Shown one piece after another: positions 11,080 through 22,440 of a stretch of DNA of 64,000 nucleotides; the first letter of the stretch is position 1; the number at the start of each line of letters is the position of its first letter. The position numbers and the translations under genes are program-made. The stretch is from Hymenopus coronatus (lineage: Eukaryota; Arthropoda; Insecta; Mantodea; Hymenopodidae), in the NCBI GenBank assembly GCA_030762935.1, contig CM060899.1:14739001-14803000 (forward strand), given 5' to 3'. Below the pieces are notes generated by a model that was not told the origin of the DNA, made no database searches, and saw only the letters and a program-made list of their open reading frames with translations.

Positions 11080-11140
11080 TAAGAGCTTTAATTGATTATC
11101 AAGGTTGAAATAGTCATATACTAGTGATATCACATGGTCA
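11070..11140 (+). pseudogene. Remains of a ninth zinc finger after the stop codon
   Basis: The last codons read IKPHQ then TAG, exactly where the next finger should begin with a cysteine. The following DNA (GTAAGAGCTTTAATTGATTA and TCAAGGTTGAAAT) still resembles the finger repeat (AGGAGCTTTAGTAAATTGTC and ACATTTGAAAATA) but has lost about ten bases around the two cysteine codons. The stop therefore arose by a deletion within finger nine. Confidence 0.65.
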
Positions 11141-11273
11141 GTATTTTGGTCCGAAGTCACTCCAAGTGCAAAGTAAGTCATGAGACATCAGAGGTTCTAA
11201 AATACCTCACTATCCAATTTTGGACCAAAGCATAGCAATACTATTTGCTGTCCATATACTTCTGTAATGGCCA

Positions 11274-11478
11274 TGCCAAGACCAAGTGGTTAGGCCACTC
11301 ACCTCTCACCTAGAAAATTAGGTTCGATCCCAAACAACCCTATGAGATTTGTGGCAGACAAAGTGGTGCAGGGACTGGTTTCTCTGATTTCCCCCATCAT
11401 CACATTCCAGGTATCATCAGTGTAATCACCTGTGGTGCCACAAGTAAAAGCGGGTGTTAAACACTAATTAAAAAAAAA
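11274..11478 (+). mobile_element. tRNA-derived SINE, family B
   Basis: Degenerate copy with a tRNA-like A box (CCAAGTGGTTAGGCCACTC), B box (GGTTCGATCCC), the body (GAGATTTGTGGCAGACAAAG) and the tail AAAAGCGGGTGTTAAACACT then an A-rich end. It lies in the presumed 3' untranslated region of the zinc-finger gene. Confidence 0.85.
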
Positions 11479-11637
11479 TACTTGTATAACTCAATCGTTG
11501 CAGCTCATGCTATCTCATATATCAATTGATACTGCTTCAACATTGATATCCCCAATTATATGTCTTGGCACTTTTATGATCTCTTCTTTCACATATATTA
11601 ATAGGAACAGAACATCCTTCAGTGTAAAGTACAATGG

Positions 11638-11860
11638 TACAAATTAATTTAAAGCAACTTGATAGATTTACAGAAATTCAATGACTTGTGTTGACTTGGT
11701 TGAATTTCTTGTGCTTCATTCATGTTTACTGCAATGCAAACAATGTAGTTTAATCAAACATGACCAATTTTAGAAATTCAAGAAACCAACTTTGTCACAG
11801 GAATTTTTCCTATGTCTCACTCATGTTTAGTGCTATAAAAATAATGTAAGTTAAGGAGAA
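11638..11860. repeat. Degenerate roughly 100 bp tandem repeat, block 1
   Basis: About two units of a decayed tandem repeat. Each unit resembles TTTATTGNAACCTGATCC, AGAAATTCA, GACTTGTGTTA, then CTCATGTTTACTGC. Units start near 11639, 11748 and 11846. The same unit fills 12600-13034 and 13915-14280. Confidence 0.65.
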
Positions 11861-12599
11861 CTAAATTAAATGCAAACACTTCAATACAAAACAACATCAA
11901 TGTTTGAGATGTAGAGCAGTCAACATAAATCTAACAGAAACTTAATAAAAACAAGAACATACACAAACACATAAAGTAGTACAAATTAATCATGTCAGAT
12001 CAAATATCATTGTTACTCATTAACATAAAGAGCTACTACTTTAGAAAGGATAAAATATCTCCACACAGAAACACTGCCAATTTACCTTACATCCAAGGTA
12101 CTTCTGGAAATTTAGGAAAATATTTAAGATTCTGATAAATGCATGAGAAATCTACAAAAGGACCCTTTGAAGGATAGCAAACCAAAAACCAATATATGCA
12201 ATATCTACAAAATGAATTACTAAGACTGCAGGAACAATTACATCAAACAAGGAGAAATTTGTACATTAGAAAACTTGAACACATGACAAACATTAGATTG
12301 AAATAAATAAATTACCCATACCTCATCATTTGTGGACAGAGAACCACAATAAAGAACTAAAAATAAAATTGAACCAGTATCCAAAACAATTTAGAAACAG
12401 GGCATATGGTAAAACATTTTTATTCAGAAGCAGAAAATAAATTTCAACTTTTGAGATTCTGGCCACAGATGACATTATCCAGTTTGCAGAGATTATTAAT
12501 GACAGTACTCAACAAATTCACTGGAGGAATAATCTATCATGTAAGTAGAGAGTTTTAAAGTGTTTAAACTTGTGACTCAACACTTATTAAATGACTTCA
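11861..12599. other. AT-rich stretch between repeat blocks
   Basis: Nothing is recognised here. It separates block 1 from block 2 of the tandem repeat and may itself be an inserted element without coding capacity. Confidence 0.3.
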
Positions 12600-13034
12600 G
12601 TGTAATTTATTGGAACCTGATCCAGTTTCAGAAACTCAAGAGACTAATGTCATATTGGAATATTTCCTTTATCACACTTATCTTTACTGCTATGTAAGCC
12701 ATGTAAATTTATTGCAACTGGATCCAATCAGAGAAGTTGAAGTGACTATCACATGCTTGTATTTTGCTGTACCTCATGTTTTCTGCTCTATAAACACTGC
12801 AGTTTTTTATAACCTGATGAAATTAAGGAAATTCTTATATGGGAATTTCCTGCACATCATGCATATTTACTGCAACATAACCAAGTATATTGGCACCTGA
12901 TCCAATTATAGAAGTTAAAGTGATTTATATTACCATATGGGTATATTTTGTCTACCTTATTTATGTTTACTGTACATTAGGGACATAAACAATTTAGTAT
13001 GCTATAAGCTGATCCAATTGTATATCAAGTGATA
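12600..13034. repeat. Degenerate roughly 100 bp tandem repeat, block 2
   Basis: About four to five units, beginning near 12602, 12702, 12801, 12884 and 12990, each with a version of TATTGGAACCTGATCCAATT followed by TTACTGCTATGTAAGCCATG. The block stops where the mariner relic begins. Confidence 0.75.
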
Positions 13035-13912
13035 TACAAGGGTGTATTAGAATATAATGGGAATTATTGTTTTCTATTTAAACACGTGCCCATCAAAATT
13101 CATCAATTGTGGTAACAAAGAGGTCTGATCTGGACTGACGCAAAACCTGGATATGTAAAAAAATGTGCGCTGTTCAGCTTGTTTGAGAAAGTTATTGTGT
13201 AAGCATGTGTTTCATCATCCAACATGGATTTAAAGTTAAAACAACGAGCAGCAATTCGGTTTTGTGTTCTGAAAATATTTGGAACTGAAATGCTGCAAAA
13301 GAAAGCATATGCAGACCAAGCTTTATTAAAAACATGTGTTTTTGAAAGAAATAAAAAATTTCTAGATGGTGAAAAAAGCAAAGCTGCAACCAAGTGCAGG
13401 GAAAGTAATGTTTGTTGTGTTTTTTTTTGGAAAATTAGGGTAATTTATTTCCAAATGGTTCCTAAACACACCACAGTAATTGCTCAGTACTACACTAATT
13501 TCCTTAAAGGACAGCCCAAGATGAAAATGACTGCCCAGAGACCAGAACTTGCTCTCTATGGATGGATCCTCCATTAGGTGAACATCCCTGCTCATCAAGC
13601 CATAGCAACACAAGAGGCAATCACTCAACTAGGTATCACAATCATGCCCCATCCACCATATTTGCTGGATCAAGCACCCTGTGATTTCTGCCTGTTTCCT
13701 CTATTGAAAAAACATCTTTGTGGGCACCATTTCAAACTGATACAGGACTAAATAGTTTTATTCCTGATGTACTGAACAGGTTGTCGATTAAGGGCTTATC
13801 TGAGTTTTTGAAAAGTGTATAGAACATTAAAACTAGTGTGTAGTTTCAGAATGAGATCATTTTTAAAGTTTGTAATTAAATTTAAATAAAAATATGGTGT
13901 TCCAAAAAAAAT
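13035..13912 (+). mobile_element. mariner relic A
   Basis: This is a decayed mariner. The N terminus of the transposase reads QRAAIRFCVLKIFGTEML and KKFLDGEKSK. After an internal deletion the catalytic part reads PAHQAIATQEA, GITIMPHPPY and DQAPCDFCLFPLLKKHL. Of the three catalytic aspartates, the first (usually FFD) reads FFW and the second (usually HHDNAPAH) is lost to a stop and a change. Only the third survives. It sits inside the roughly 100 bp tandem repeat, which resumes at about 13915. I could not define clear terminal inverted repeats. Confidence 0.85.
13224..13740 (+). pseudogene. mariner transposase, broken
   Basis: The frame opens at 13224 and runs to a stop at 13575-13577, in the second catalytic motif. 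The same frame then continues as VNIPAHQAIATQ through CGHHFKLIQD. Compared with usual mariner transposases (about 345 residues, family knowledge) it lacks the middle of the protein, between the helix-turn-helix part and the first catalytic strand. It cannot act as a transposase. Confidence 0.8.
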
Positions 13913-13914
13913 TG

Positions 13915-14280
13915 TTTTCTGATGTCAGTTTTATCACATGAGTGTATTTCCTGTATCTCATTCATGATACTGCAACATAACAATGTAATATATTGCAACC
14001 TGATCCAATTAAATAAATTCAGGTGACAAATGTCATATGACTGTACTTTCTCTACCCCACTCATGCTTGCTGCTAAAGAATAATGTCATACATACATTGC
14101 AAGAGATCCAATTAGAGAAATTCAGGTGACCTATGTTATATGGGTATATTTTCTGTATCCCACTCATGTTTTAGCTATATAGGTAATGGTAATTTATTGT
14201 AACCTGATGTAATTACAGAAATTCAATTGACTTGTGTTATCAAATATTTCCTGTACCTCACCCTTTGTATGAATTCAAAG
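13915..14280. repeat. Degenerate roughly 100 bp tandem repeat, block 3
   Basis: The tandem repeat continues to the right of the mariner, with units near 13985, 14088 and 14190 (for example TATTGCAACCTGATCCAATT, then CACTCATGCTTGCTGC). Spacing stays close to 102 bases. Confidence 0.75.
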
Positions 14281-14879
14281 TTAATTTGACTCTTAGGCTT
14301 AAGCCTTTGAAATGCCTTCTTGTAACAGATGATGGTAGAAATTTCGAGAGCTGCCATCAGATGTCTGAAAGCCCAAATCCCATAACTATCTCTCTGGATA
14401 CTCAGTTCTTACTCTATGCAGAATGCTCTTAAGTTTTCACATTTGTGTCTCTTAAAAAAAACAAAAAACTAGCTTCCAGTTTTCAGCAAGCATTTCACAA
14501 TGATAATAATCTGTTTATCATAAGTTAATGCAGAAGCAATGACTACATAATATCTTCTCATATAACAATGTATGTGAGAGAATTATTCAGATTGAAATGT
14601 TTGTTTATAAAATAGTTTATATCGTCATGTCCAAAAAACCAAACCGCTGCTTTATGTTTTTCCACAGCATATATGGAAACATAAAACAGCTGTTGTACTA
14701 ATTTGTTTTTCTCTGCTCTGAAGGTGCAGTATTTAGCTGATGGTGATATCGTGTGGTTGACTTAATACCAGTGTGCTTTATGATTTTGTCATGTACTTAG
14801 TCACAAAGTGTATTATGGCACAGCATTGGCTTTTTACTGTACAGCGTGTATTCATTTATGATTTCTATGTTTTAACACA
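14281..14879. other. Unassigned stretch with a short imperfect hairpin
   Basis: No gene is seen. At 14646-14690 GCTTTATGTTTTTCCA can fold back on TGGAAACATAAAACAGC with a two-base bulge; this is short and may be chance. Confidence 0.3.
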
Positions 14880-15540
14880 TTTTGTGAGCGGACTCTCAAT
14901 AGTGTATACAAAGGCAAAATTGACCCATATTTAATATTTTTCACAGACAAGGCTTGGTTCCACCTTTATGGATATGTCTGCACTCAAAGTAATCATTATT
15001 GAAGCTCTAAGAAGCCTAATATTGTTCATGAAATACTGCTTTGTGACAAAAAAATTGGTATATGGTGCGCCATTAACAGGAATTATAGGCCCAATTTTTT
15101 TCAAGTAAACAGTTGATGTCTGTACATACATGAATACAATTTTTCCCCCATTTTTATAAAGTATTAACAGACATGGAGCATGATTTTACCTTTCTTTAAC
15201 AAAACTCTGCAACAGCTCGTACAGCCAATCTTTCAATGAGAACAATTGAAAGTGTGTTTCAGGACAGAATTATTATTAGAGATTTGTGGGCCCCTCGGTT
15301 CTCCGACCTAACCTGTGATTTCTATCTCTAGGGTAACTTAAAGCATAAAGTGTACAAGACAAATCCACACAGATGGAATTAAATAAAATTTCCACTGAAG
15401 ATTGCCAATTTCCCAATGTGTACTTTAGTGAGTGATGGGCAGTTTCCTAAAGAGATGCCAAAAATATGCAGAATGACAGTGGCCAGTTTGAGCATCTCCT
15501 TTAATAACATTCGTAAGTAAAGCCTTGAAAGGTAGTTTTA
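14880..15540 (+). mobile_element. Tc1/mariner-superfamily transposon relic (DDE transposase)
   Basis: From about 14938 the + strand reads FTDKAWFHLYGYV, then KKIGIWCAINRN and NFFQVNS, the first half of a DDE transposase domain with its first aspartate. Further on are IRDLWAPRFSDLTCDFYL, GNLKHKVYKTNPH and a worn C-terminal end. The last catalytic aspartate survives in SDLTCDF. Stops break the frame (for example before SSKKPN). The match is to the transposases with the DEAWFHL motif found widely in arthropods (family knowledge). The ends of the element were not found. Confidence 0.7.
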
Positions 15541-15569
15541 AAATTTTTTAATGTTTTAACCACATCTTT

Positions 15570-15734
15570 CTATGATAGTAGTAGACAGCAATAAGCACTG
15601 AGAGTGCAGACAGGAAAAACACTGCACAGCAGGTTCAGACGTTTTTGAAGATTTTCCTGATCCTGGGCTGCAATAGCTTTGTGGCATTCATTCTTGCAGC
15701 ATTCCTGGACTAGTTGAAACTTTTCCCCATGAAC
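15570..15734 (-). CDS. Possible terminal exon of an unknown gene
   Basis: On the minus strand an acceptor-like TTAATATTTTAG precedes a 54-codon open frame ending in TAG. It reads VHGEKFQLVQECCKNECHKA, then IAAQDQENLQKRLNLLCS, then a cysteine- and leucine-rich hydrophobic end. The composition is protein-like: charged, helix-forming, with cysteine pairs and a hydrophobic tail that could anchor it in a membrane. No domain is recognised and no partner exon was found with confidence. A decayed transposon or chance are the alternatives. Confidence 0.3.
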   Translation of the reverse strand, partial: VHGEKFQLVQECCKNECHKAIAAQDQENLQKRLNLLCSVFPVCTLSAYCCLLLS

Positions 15735-15770
15735 CTAAAATATTAAACGTTCCATAAATAGAGGTATATA

Positions 15771-15956
15771 GCTTATAACTAAGAACCCTACCTTACTTCA
15801 GTACCAGTAATGCAGCCTCATTTAAATAACTAAACCTATCATAATAGAAAAAAGAAATAGTCCACTATCATCATAGGAAAAAAGCTTATAACTAAGAACC
15901 CTACCCTACTTCAGTACCAGTAATGCAGCCTTGTTTAAATAACTAAACCTATCATT
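15771..15956. repeat. Direct repeat, two copies of about 73 bp
   Basis: GCTTATAACTAAGAACCCTA starts at 15771 and again at 15884. Both copies continue through TTCAGTACCAGTAATGCAGC to AAATAACTAAACCTATCAT, with only a few differences. The offset is 113 bases, which points to a fairly recent local duplication. Confidence 0.85.
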
Positions 15957-16999
15957 ACAAAAGAAGATAAAATATCTCTAGTCTTTTAAATTACTGGTAA
16001 AACATACAGAAAAGTTCATTTTAATGTTAAACTTAGCAATTTTCCAGTACTGCTAATGTAACTTTTACTGCTATTTCAGTGCCTTTTTTTTACTTCTTTC
16101 TTTTGAAGTTTAAAGGATACTTTCCCTTTTCTGTCTTCTTTTCTGCACTTGATGGCTTGTAAGTCAACACAAGAAGATGTATCACTTCCATCTGATGAAC
16201 TATCTGACAATTCACACACTCGCTTTAATACTTACAGCAAGAATATGAAACACTGCAAGGTCGAGAATAATAGAGACAAATAACTTTATGGACACAACTC
16301 AAGATATCGAAAGCCTCTCAAATGCTATCTATTAGAGTTAACTTAGAACTGCTTGGAAGTTATGTGCAGGGTTACCAGTAGAATGTATAGAACCATTTTA
16401 AGAAAAACAGCATAATTTGATTTATGCAATTCTTCTAACCAACCCCTCAATTATTATGCTGTACTTTTAATTGAAACATTAGCAGAAATAGCTATAGATG
16501 CTGCACTTTAATTGTGAGTGACTTTAAAGATTTTTGTTCACTGAGCAAGTTTTGGCTTCAACCTGTTTAGCTTTTAAGACAATCTCTGCTGCTTTTGAAA
16601 AGATTTATTCCGCTAGGAAAGATATAGCTTGAATAGATAAATATTTCTGAGATCAACATGAAAAGTGGCTCCATTTTTGACATGAATCTTTGCCAGAAAG
16701 CTAACAAACTCCTTTTGTTTCCATAAGACGGTTTTAGATACTCTCATAGCAGAACTGCTGCATTGCAGACTGCAACTTAACACCTTAGTTTTTAAAGATT
16801 TTCAAATTTTATCTCTGTAGTTACTGAATTCTCCACCTAGAAATGTTCTTATTGATTCTTCATTGCTGTTTGATCTGACAGAGGATGACACAAACAAGGT
16901 AACTGATGCAGTACATATTAATGTGTAGTTTTAGCATTTTCTTGCCCTCATATTCCTTATCAATGGAATTATTATCAACTGTGTTAGATATTTCATTTG
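15957..16999. other. Unassigned stretch
   Basis: No gene can be supported. On the minus strand at 16222-16076 there is a 49-codon serine/acid-rich open piece (ELSDSSSDGSDTSSC, then lysine-rich) ending in TGA. It could be an exon fragment or a transposase N terminus, but no good splice signals flank it. Confidence 0.25.
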
Positions 17000-18435
17000 C
17001 TTTGCATTAAGAGGGAAGTTAAGTTAGGGCTGCAGCTGAAATAGTCTCTTTACTTCATGCATATGTAAGTTCGAATTCCATCTTATTGCAACATTGTTTT
17101 CCCATTTTAGCTCTACTACATGTATTTGAACCTGGATACTTTTTAGTTTTTCTACTCTGATGACACTTTTTAAATACAAAGTGTGATCGAAACGTTTCCA
17201 GGATGGGGTCATAGATAGAACTTCATGCATACATAGTTACTTTCCTTGAGTTGCTGAATTTGGCATCACATACAATTAACACACTATTTCTTTTATACCC
17301 TCTAACTTTATCCATTTATTTCTTTTATGACAAGTAACCTCATCAGTTTTATTATTAAAATCCTCTTTCTTTGGCAATTTTCTTCTCCCATTTCTCTCTT
17401 ACCTTCCCTGCATAATTACCTAGTTTCAGAAATTCTTTCTGATAGTTTTCGAAAGTTTTAAATATACTATCTCTGGTAATAGTTTTTTTCCAGTTTTATT
17501 CTATATTTTTCTTTCTTCTCACTCAGTTGTACAGTGTAAATCCTTATCGACATTGCCACATAGTGGACATAAATCCTTATCAACTTTTAGACCTTTTAAT
17601 AACATTGTTGCTATTCTTGCCCATGCTGTAGCCTCTCTTTCTCCGTGCCTGGATTCTGTTGCATTATTTCATTATCCCTTTATTTATTGCTGCCTTGCTC
17701 CTTTCCTCCCAGCTCTCCCCAACTCAACTAATGTTACTTCATTTGGAGCTATTCTTTGTAAACCCAATATCATTTTGCAAAGGTAACTATGAATTTGATG
17801 TATACATTCCCATCCTTTTTCACTCCCCCAAACCCCTATTCCATATATTATTCTTTATTCCACAATTGCTATATATATTCTCTCTAGCCAGTTTATTCTC
17901 ATTTCAGGTATCTTCTTTAAGCATATTCTGATGCTATTAATAGCTAATTCCCCTTTACCTAGTGATTTTACTTTGCTCTATCCATTTTCCACTGTTATTT
18001 AGTGTTACTCCTAAGTAATGAAATATGTTTACAACTTTCACTTGCTTCTAACCACTAACTCCCTTCTCTGCTGACTTTATTTTTGTTTTTACAAACCATA
18101 ATTTTTTATTTAATTTTAAGTCCTATGTCTTGCAGTATTTCTGTGTTGCTTCTATTGCTTTCTTTAAACCTGCTCTTGTGATTGCTGATGCTCTTAGGTC
18201 ATCCACAAAGAGCAACCCCAGGATATCTTTATTACTGGGCATTGTGCATTTGCCTTTGCTATTTATTAGAGTATGACATGAATAAAAAAATTTAATAAAA
18301 TGGGACTTAATTTACCATCCGGCTTAAACCAATTGTATTTGGTACCCAGTATTATTTTTTATTGGCAAGTCTACTGCAGGGTTGATTATCTGACTACAAT
18401 TTCTTTAATAGTTATTTGAGTTTCTCATTCACTCC
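17000..18435 (-). mobile_element. LINE relic (minus strand), 3' segment
   Basis: The minus strand reads the second half of a non-LTR reverse transcriptase: SPILLNFFIHVIL in mixed frames, GLLFVDDL (catalytic block), ITRAGLKKAIEATQKYCK, VVNIFHYLGVTLNNSGKW, and a C-terminal zinc motif (LCPLCGNVDKDLHC) near 17530-17600. About 500 bases of probable 3' untranslated DNA follow. The first half of the same reverse transcriptase lies at 26337-26855. The two parts are separated by the I-type LINE at 18442-26336. The protein resembles that of the LINE at 36-41 kb. Confidence 0.75.
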
Positions 18436-18441
18436 CTTTAT

Positions 18442-18852
18442 CCCCCCACCCCCAGGGGCCTCCTACAGTAAGTACAGGTTTGGTGCATCTGGGGTCTGAA
18501 GCTAACCCCGACTCCTTTCTGTGGGCAACCTGTGAGTGATAAGGGAGTCAGTACATCAAAATGCTCACCCATGTGAATGCCCTGCATGAAGACCTGTGTC
18601 GATGAAAAGGGATATCCTGGTTGATTGTGGTTTACACATCTGAGCCTGGGCTTCTGACCTTCATTGACTGGGGAGGGTGTGCAACCTAATACACCCCTTT
18701 GGTTTCTGCTTCATCTAAATGGGAGGCTAAGGACTAACCCATCCCTAGTCAATTGGCCCAGACTAGGTATTTTACTGAACTCCAGGATGAGGGAATGGCG
18801 GGCCCACTATATCCCCTGTGAAGTAGCCCTGACACCCCAGTAGGGTGACCCC
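18442..18852 (+). other. 5' untranslated region of LINE relic 3
   Basis: It begins in a C-run and CCCAGGGGCCTCCTACAGTA. It is similar along its whole length to 7517-7107 read in reverse, and over its first 60 bases or so to 54938-54990. It may include the internal promoter of the family (inference). Confidence 0.65.
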
Positions 18853-18967
18853 TTGTTGGACTCCGTGGTGGGTGGGGAGCACAAGGGGATGAATTTATAC
18901 AATATTCTTATAACAAAAAATAAACTTAAATCTAATATGTGTGGAAAAGAAGTAGTTGAGTCTAATG

Positions 18968-21764
18968 CAGTGGCGAATTCTCCTATACACCGCCATTGTA
19001 CTAAACTTGAGAGGGTTCTAAAACGACAAAATAATCAGAAATTTGTATGTCACTTTAATTAAATACGAAATAATCGCAAGTTTGTGTGATTAAATTATGC
19101 AAGTACATTTTTCTCACTGCAAGTTAAAACGATAACCATACTCCCAGCAATCTCAGCTCTAGGCAAAGCGCATCTACTCCATTGCAAGTTGAAGCGGTAG
19201 CCTAGCACTCCTAATTCTCCACTAGAGAAGTGAGGGAAAAGGAAGCTTAGTTGCCAGCCGTTAGCTGTCGAAATGCACCGCTAAATTTTGCGATTGACAA
19301 TCGTTATTAGTCTGTATTGTTGTTTTGCTTGTAAGTTTTTTTGTGAAAATGACCGATGTAAGAGTCACTGAAGCTAGTGGTTCTTGTAACTGTGTAGTAG
19401 AACATGTGTTAAAGACTGGAATTCAGAGTTTTGAATTTTCTGAAAAGCTTAAAATAAAAAACAACAGCAGGCCCGCTCCAAACTACTAGGTCTGAATTTA
19501 AAATGTCGAGACAGAAAACGAGAGTATAGCAGACGTTTCTCATTAGCAATTATTCTAGGTGCAAATGATTAACTGGTTGCCCTTAATTAAACAAATTGTC
19601 TATTGTTGGTCATGTCACCCTTTTAGTAACGACAAAAGCAGTACCACATGGTCTCAAGAAGGATTCGATAATATAGTTTCTCTAGCTGGAACATTACTTA
19701 AGCATGAAAAAAAAAAGCACATATTTTGTGCATTCACTCTCTTGTCATTTTGGCAATAGGCGAATAGACTGCAGCTAAATGCTCAGAAATCGTTACAAAG
19801 TCAAATGATAATGAATAGGTAAAAAATAAAAGAGAGTATTGAATAGACACACTTAGGGAACCAGGAATTAGCTTTTAGAGGACACAACGAGTCAGAAAGC
19901 TCCTTTAACGGAGGTAATTAAGTAGAAACATTACATTTATTCAGTACGTATGATCAAGTTTCAAATGATCATTTAAAACGGGTACAGGTTTCCGGGCACT
20001 TCGTCATCCATTAAGAATGATCTAATCGAAGCTGTGAGGGGTGTTTTGGTTAACTGTGTAACAAAAGAACTTGCATCCGCTAATTTTGTGGCCATTCTTC
20101 TAAACGAGTATTCAGACATAGTGAACAAATCCCAACTCTCTACCATTTTACGCTATGTGGACACATCGGGGGAAGTTCAAGAAAGGTTCATGGGTTCTAC
20201 AGCACTTTACAACCATGTACTTATAACAGTTAAAGAATTTAATATTAGTAAGAAATTTGTCGCTCAGATATATGGTGCACCCGTATGTCTGGTCGATTAG
20301 GTGGTCGGTAATCTAAAGTAAAAGTGGCATTTGCACAGGGGTATTATTTGTCCACAGCTACTTTCATATTCTGAATTTGGTTCTGCGACAGGCAGCGATG
20401 TTTATTGATAAGTGCAGAATTGTTCAAACTCTATCAGGGCTCCCTAATTTCTTTTCTAATTCCACTAAAAGAACGGAAACTTTGCATGTTTTTATGAATA
20501 AAAGTAACCAAAAGCTGCTCCAACACAATAGAACTTCAATTCACGCCTTGTCAAGACACAAGAGCAACGAAATACCCTGATTTTATTCTCAGAATTCCTA
20601 ACAGAATCAGAGAGCAATGTTCATTGGGAACATGGCATTGGTTAAAGCATAAGGATTTCTTTATTTGTTTGACTCGATTGAATATTGTCTTCCTCCTCAA
20701 AACATTTTCGGCAATATTTACTCATACCAACATTCTCTTCAACATGTTACAAGACAAGTCTATGGATACTGCATATTGTCATTCAAAAGTAATCCAGACT
20801 AAAAACACTTGAGAAGAGCGAAGAAGAGAAGGGTTCCAAAATATTTGGCGAAGCATTTCTACTGAAGTAATAAATGAACATGTATTCATTGACTTTTTAG
20901 ATAATGAGCTCTATTAAATACAAAATAGCTTTTCCGATTACGAAGGTTTTCATTTCTTTACTCTCCTTGATTCCTCAAAATTAAAAAATTACAAAACGTC
21001 TTTTTCTGATCACCATTGCTCAAAGTTGTTGGACACCTATGGCTCAAATTTTGATTCCATTTATCTGAAGAATGAACTTATTATTTTGTACTCTTCTAGA
21101 AATAAAGGTAGTGAAGGTGAAATGGTGAAAATTATGAACGAAAGAGATCGTGTGGGCTATGCCAAGTTTGCAAATTAGCTTGTTTAATTCTAACTGTACC
21201 AGGATTCTGTTGAACGGTCACTTTCCACTTTAAATCGAGTGAAATCTCACTGTAGGTCTACAATGAGCCATGAAAGATTATCCTCTCTGTCCATGATGTC
21301 CATATAAAAACACTTACTTTGGACTTGCTTCGTAAGGATGTTCATGAAAATTTCACGCAAGCTGTTATGAGACTATTTCTGAAAAAATCTCATCGATTAG
21401 AGCTACTATTTCAGTAAATTGGCAAGTACTACTACTAAAATAAACAATAATTTAAGTACGCAGGTGTCACTCGCATTATGCAAGTAATTGGTTCTCATGA
21501 ATTATCACGTAACACAAAAAACGCGTAAAGTGAATGTTATAATGATATGAACTATTTCAAGGTACACATAAGAATATAGTTCTAAACAGATGCGTCTATT
21601 TATCTCATTTGTACAGTGTTAAAATCAGCATTTTTTTTAAATCGCTTTAAGCGAAGAAGCGTAAAATGAGATGCGTGTAACGAGGGATGACTATATTTTA
21701 GAGACTAGAAAAACGATGATAAAAGGAGCGCCGCACCTAAGTTGCTCATCACGAATCGCCACTG
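18968..21764 (+). mobile_element. hAT transposon relic with intact target-site duplication
   Basis: The element starts CAGTGGCGAATTC and ends with the inverse GAATCGCCACTG. It is flanked by the 8 bp duplication GTCTAATG (18960-18967 and 21765-21772). Eight-base duplications and CAGTGGCG-type ends are hAT hallmarks (family knowledge). Inside is a broken transposase of the kind related to ZMYM1-like zinc-finger proteins. It inserted into ORF1 of the I-type LINE between an asparagine and a glycine codon. The element is about 2.8 kb. Confidence 0.93.
19349..21417 (+). pseudogene. hAT transposase (ZMYM1-like), broken
   Basis: Reading starts at ATG 19349 (TDVRVTEASGSC). Recognisable pieces in order are the TTF-type zinc-finger region (VYCWSCHPFSNDKS, then TTWSQEGFDNIVSL), RGHNESESSFNGGN, the core with KSQLSTILRYVDTSGEVQER (about 20140), TFSAIFTHTNILFNML (20700), LLDTYGSNFD (21030) and the C-terminal hAT dimerisation region DSVERSLSTLNRVKSHC with RLSSLS (about 21210-21290). 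They occur in different frames with stops between, so no protein is made. Intact relatives are some 600-800 residues (family knowledge). Confidence 0.85.
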
Positions 21765-22246
21765 GTCTAATGGTTCTCGCTACGTAGTAATATCTAGGAC
21801 AGAAGAAGGAAGAAAATTTACGTCTGTGAGCCCTTTCTCCATCCAAAAGGGATTATATAACAGAGTTGGCCCGGTTAATTTTGTGTTAAGAGCCCGAAAT
21901 TGTACCCTCCTTGTTGAGGCAATTTCAGCATCTCAGGCAGCGAAAATCCTTCGAGCGAAAATTATAGGCAGCTACCCGGTTAAGCTCAAAAAGCGCACGA
22001 CTTTTGAACTCCTCGCGTGGCGTTATGGCCCACGCTTTGGACCATATGTCCAATGAGGAGCTTCAAGTATATCCGGCAGAACATGGCATCATATCCCTGT
22101 GTCTATTGGGTCCAACGGAAAGTAAATAGTGAATTCGTGCCTACGCATACTCTTTTCATTTACCTTTGATCGGGTAGATATCCATCAAAGGATTAAGATA
22201 GGGTACAAAGCCATCTAGTTTACGCCGTGCATTCCGAACCCCTTTA

Positions 22247-22281
22247 CGCTGTTACGAGTGGCTGGTTTGAGCGTAACAGCG
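22247..22281. repeat. 10 bp perfect inverted repeat beside a SINE fragment
   Basis: CGCTGTTACG (22247-22256) and CGTAACAGCG (22272-22281) can pair around a 15-base loop. It lies at the left edge of the family A SINE fragment, inside the ORF1 relic. Confidence 0.7.
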
Positions 22282-22440
22282 AATTTTACGGCACGTAAGA
22301 GATCCTCAAGCCTGATAGAGAGGCCTCTCAGCAAAATTAAGCGGTCTTTCAAGCCCAGTATGGAATGGGACGCTGAGAACCTTAGCAGTTAAAGAGCGGC
22401 CATAAATAAAACGCCATTTTATTTCCAGCGGTTTTTATAC
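22282..22440 (+). mobile_element. SINE family A, 3' part only
   Basis: It begins at TTTTACGGCACGTAAGAGAT and contains CTCAAGCCTGATAGAGAGGC, then the family A tail GGGACGCTGAGAACC with AGCAGTTAAAGAGCGGCC. The tRNA-like head is missing. It interrupts the zinc-knuckle part of ORF1 in LINE relic 3. Confidence 0.85.
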
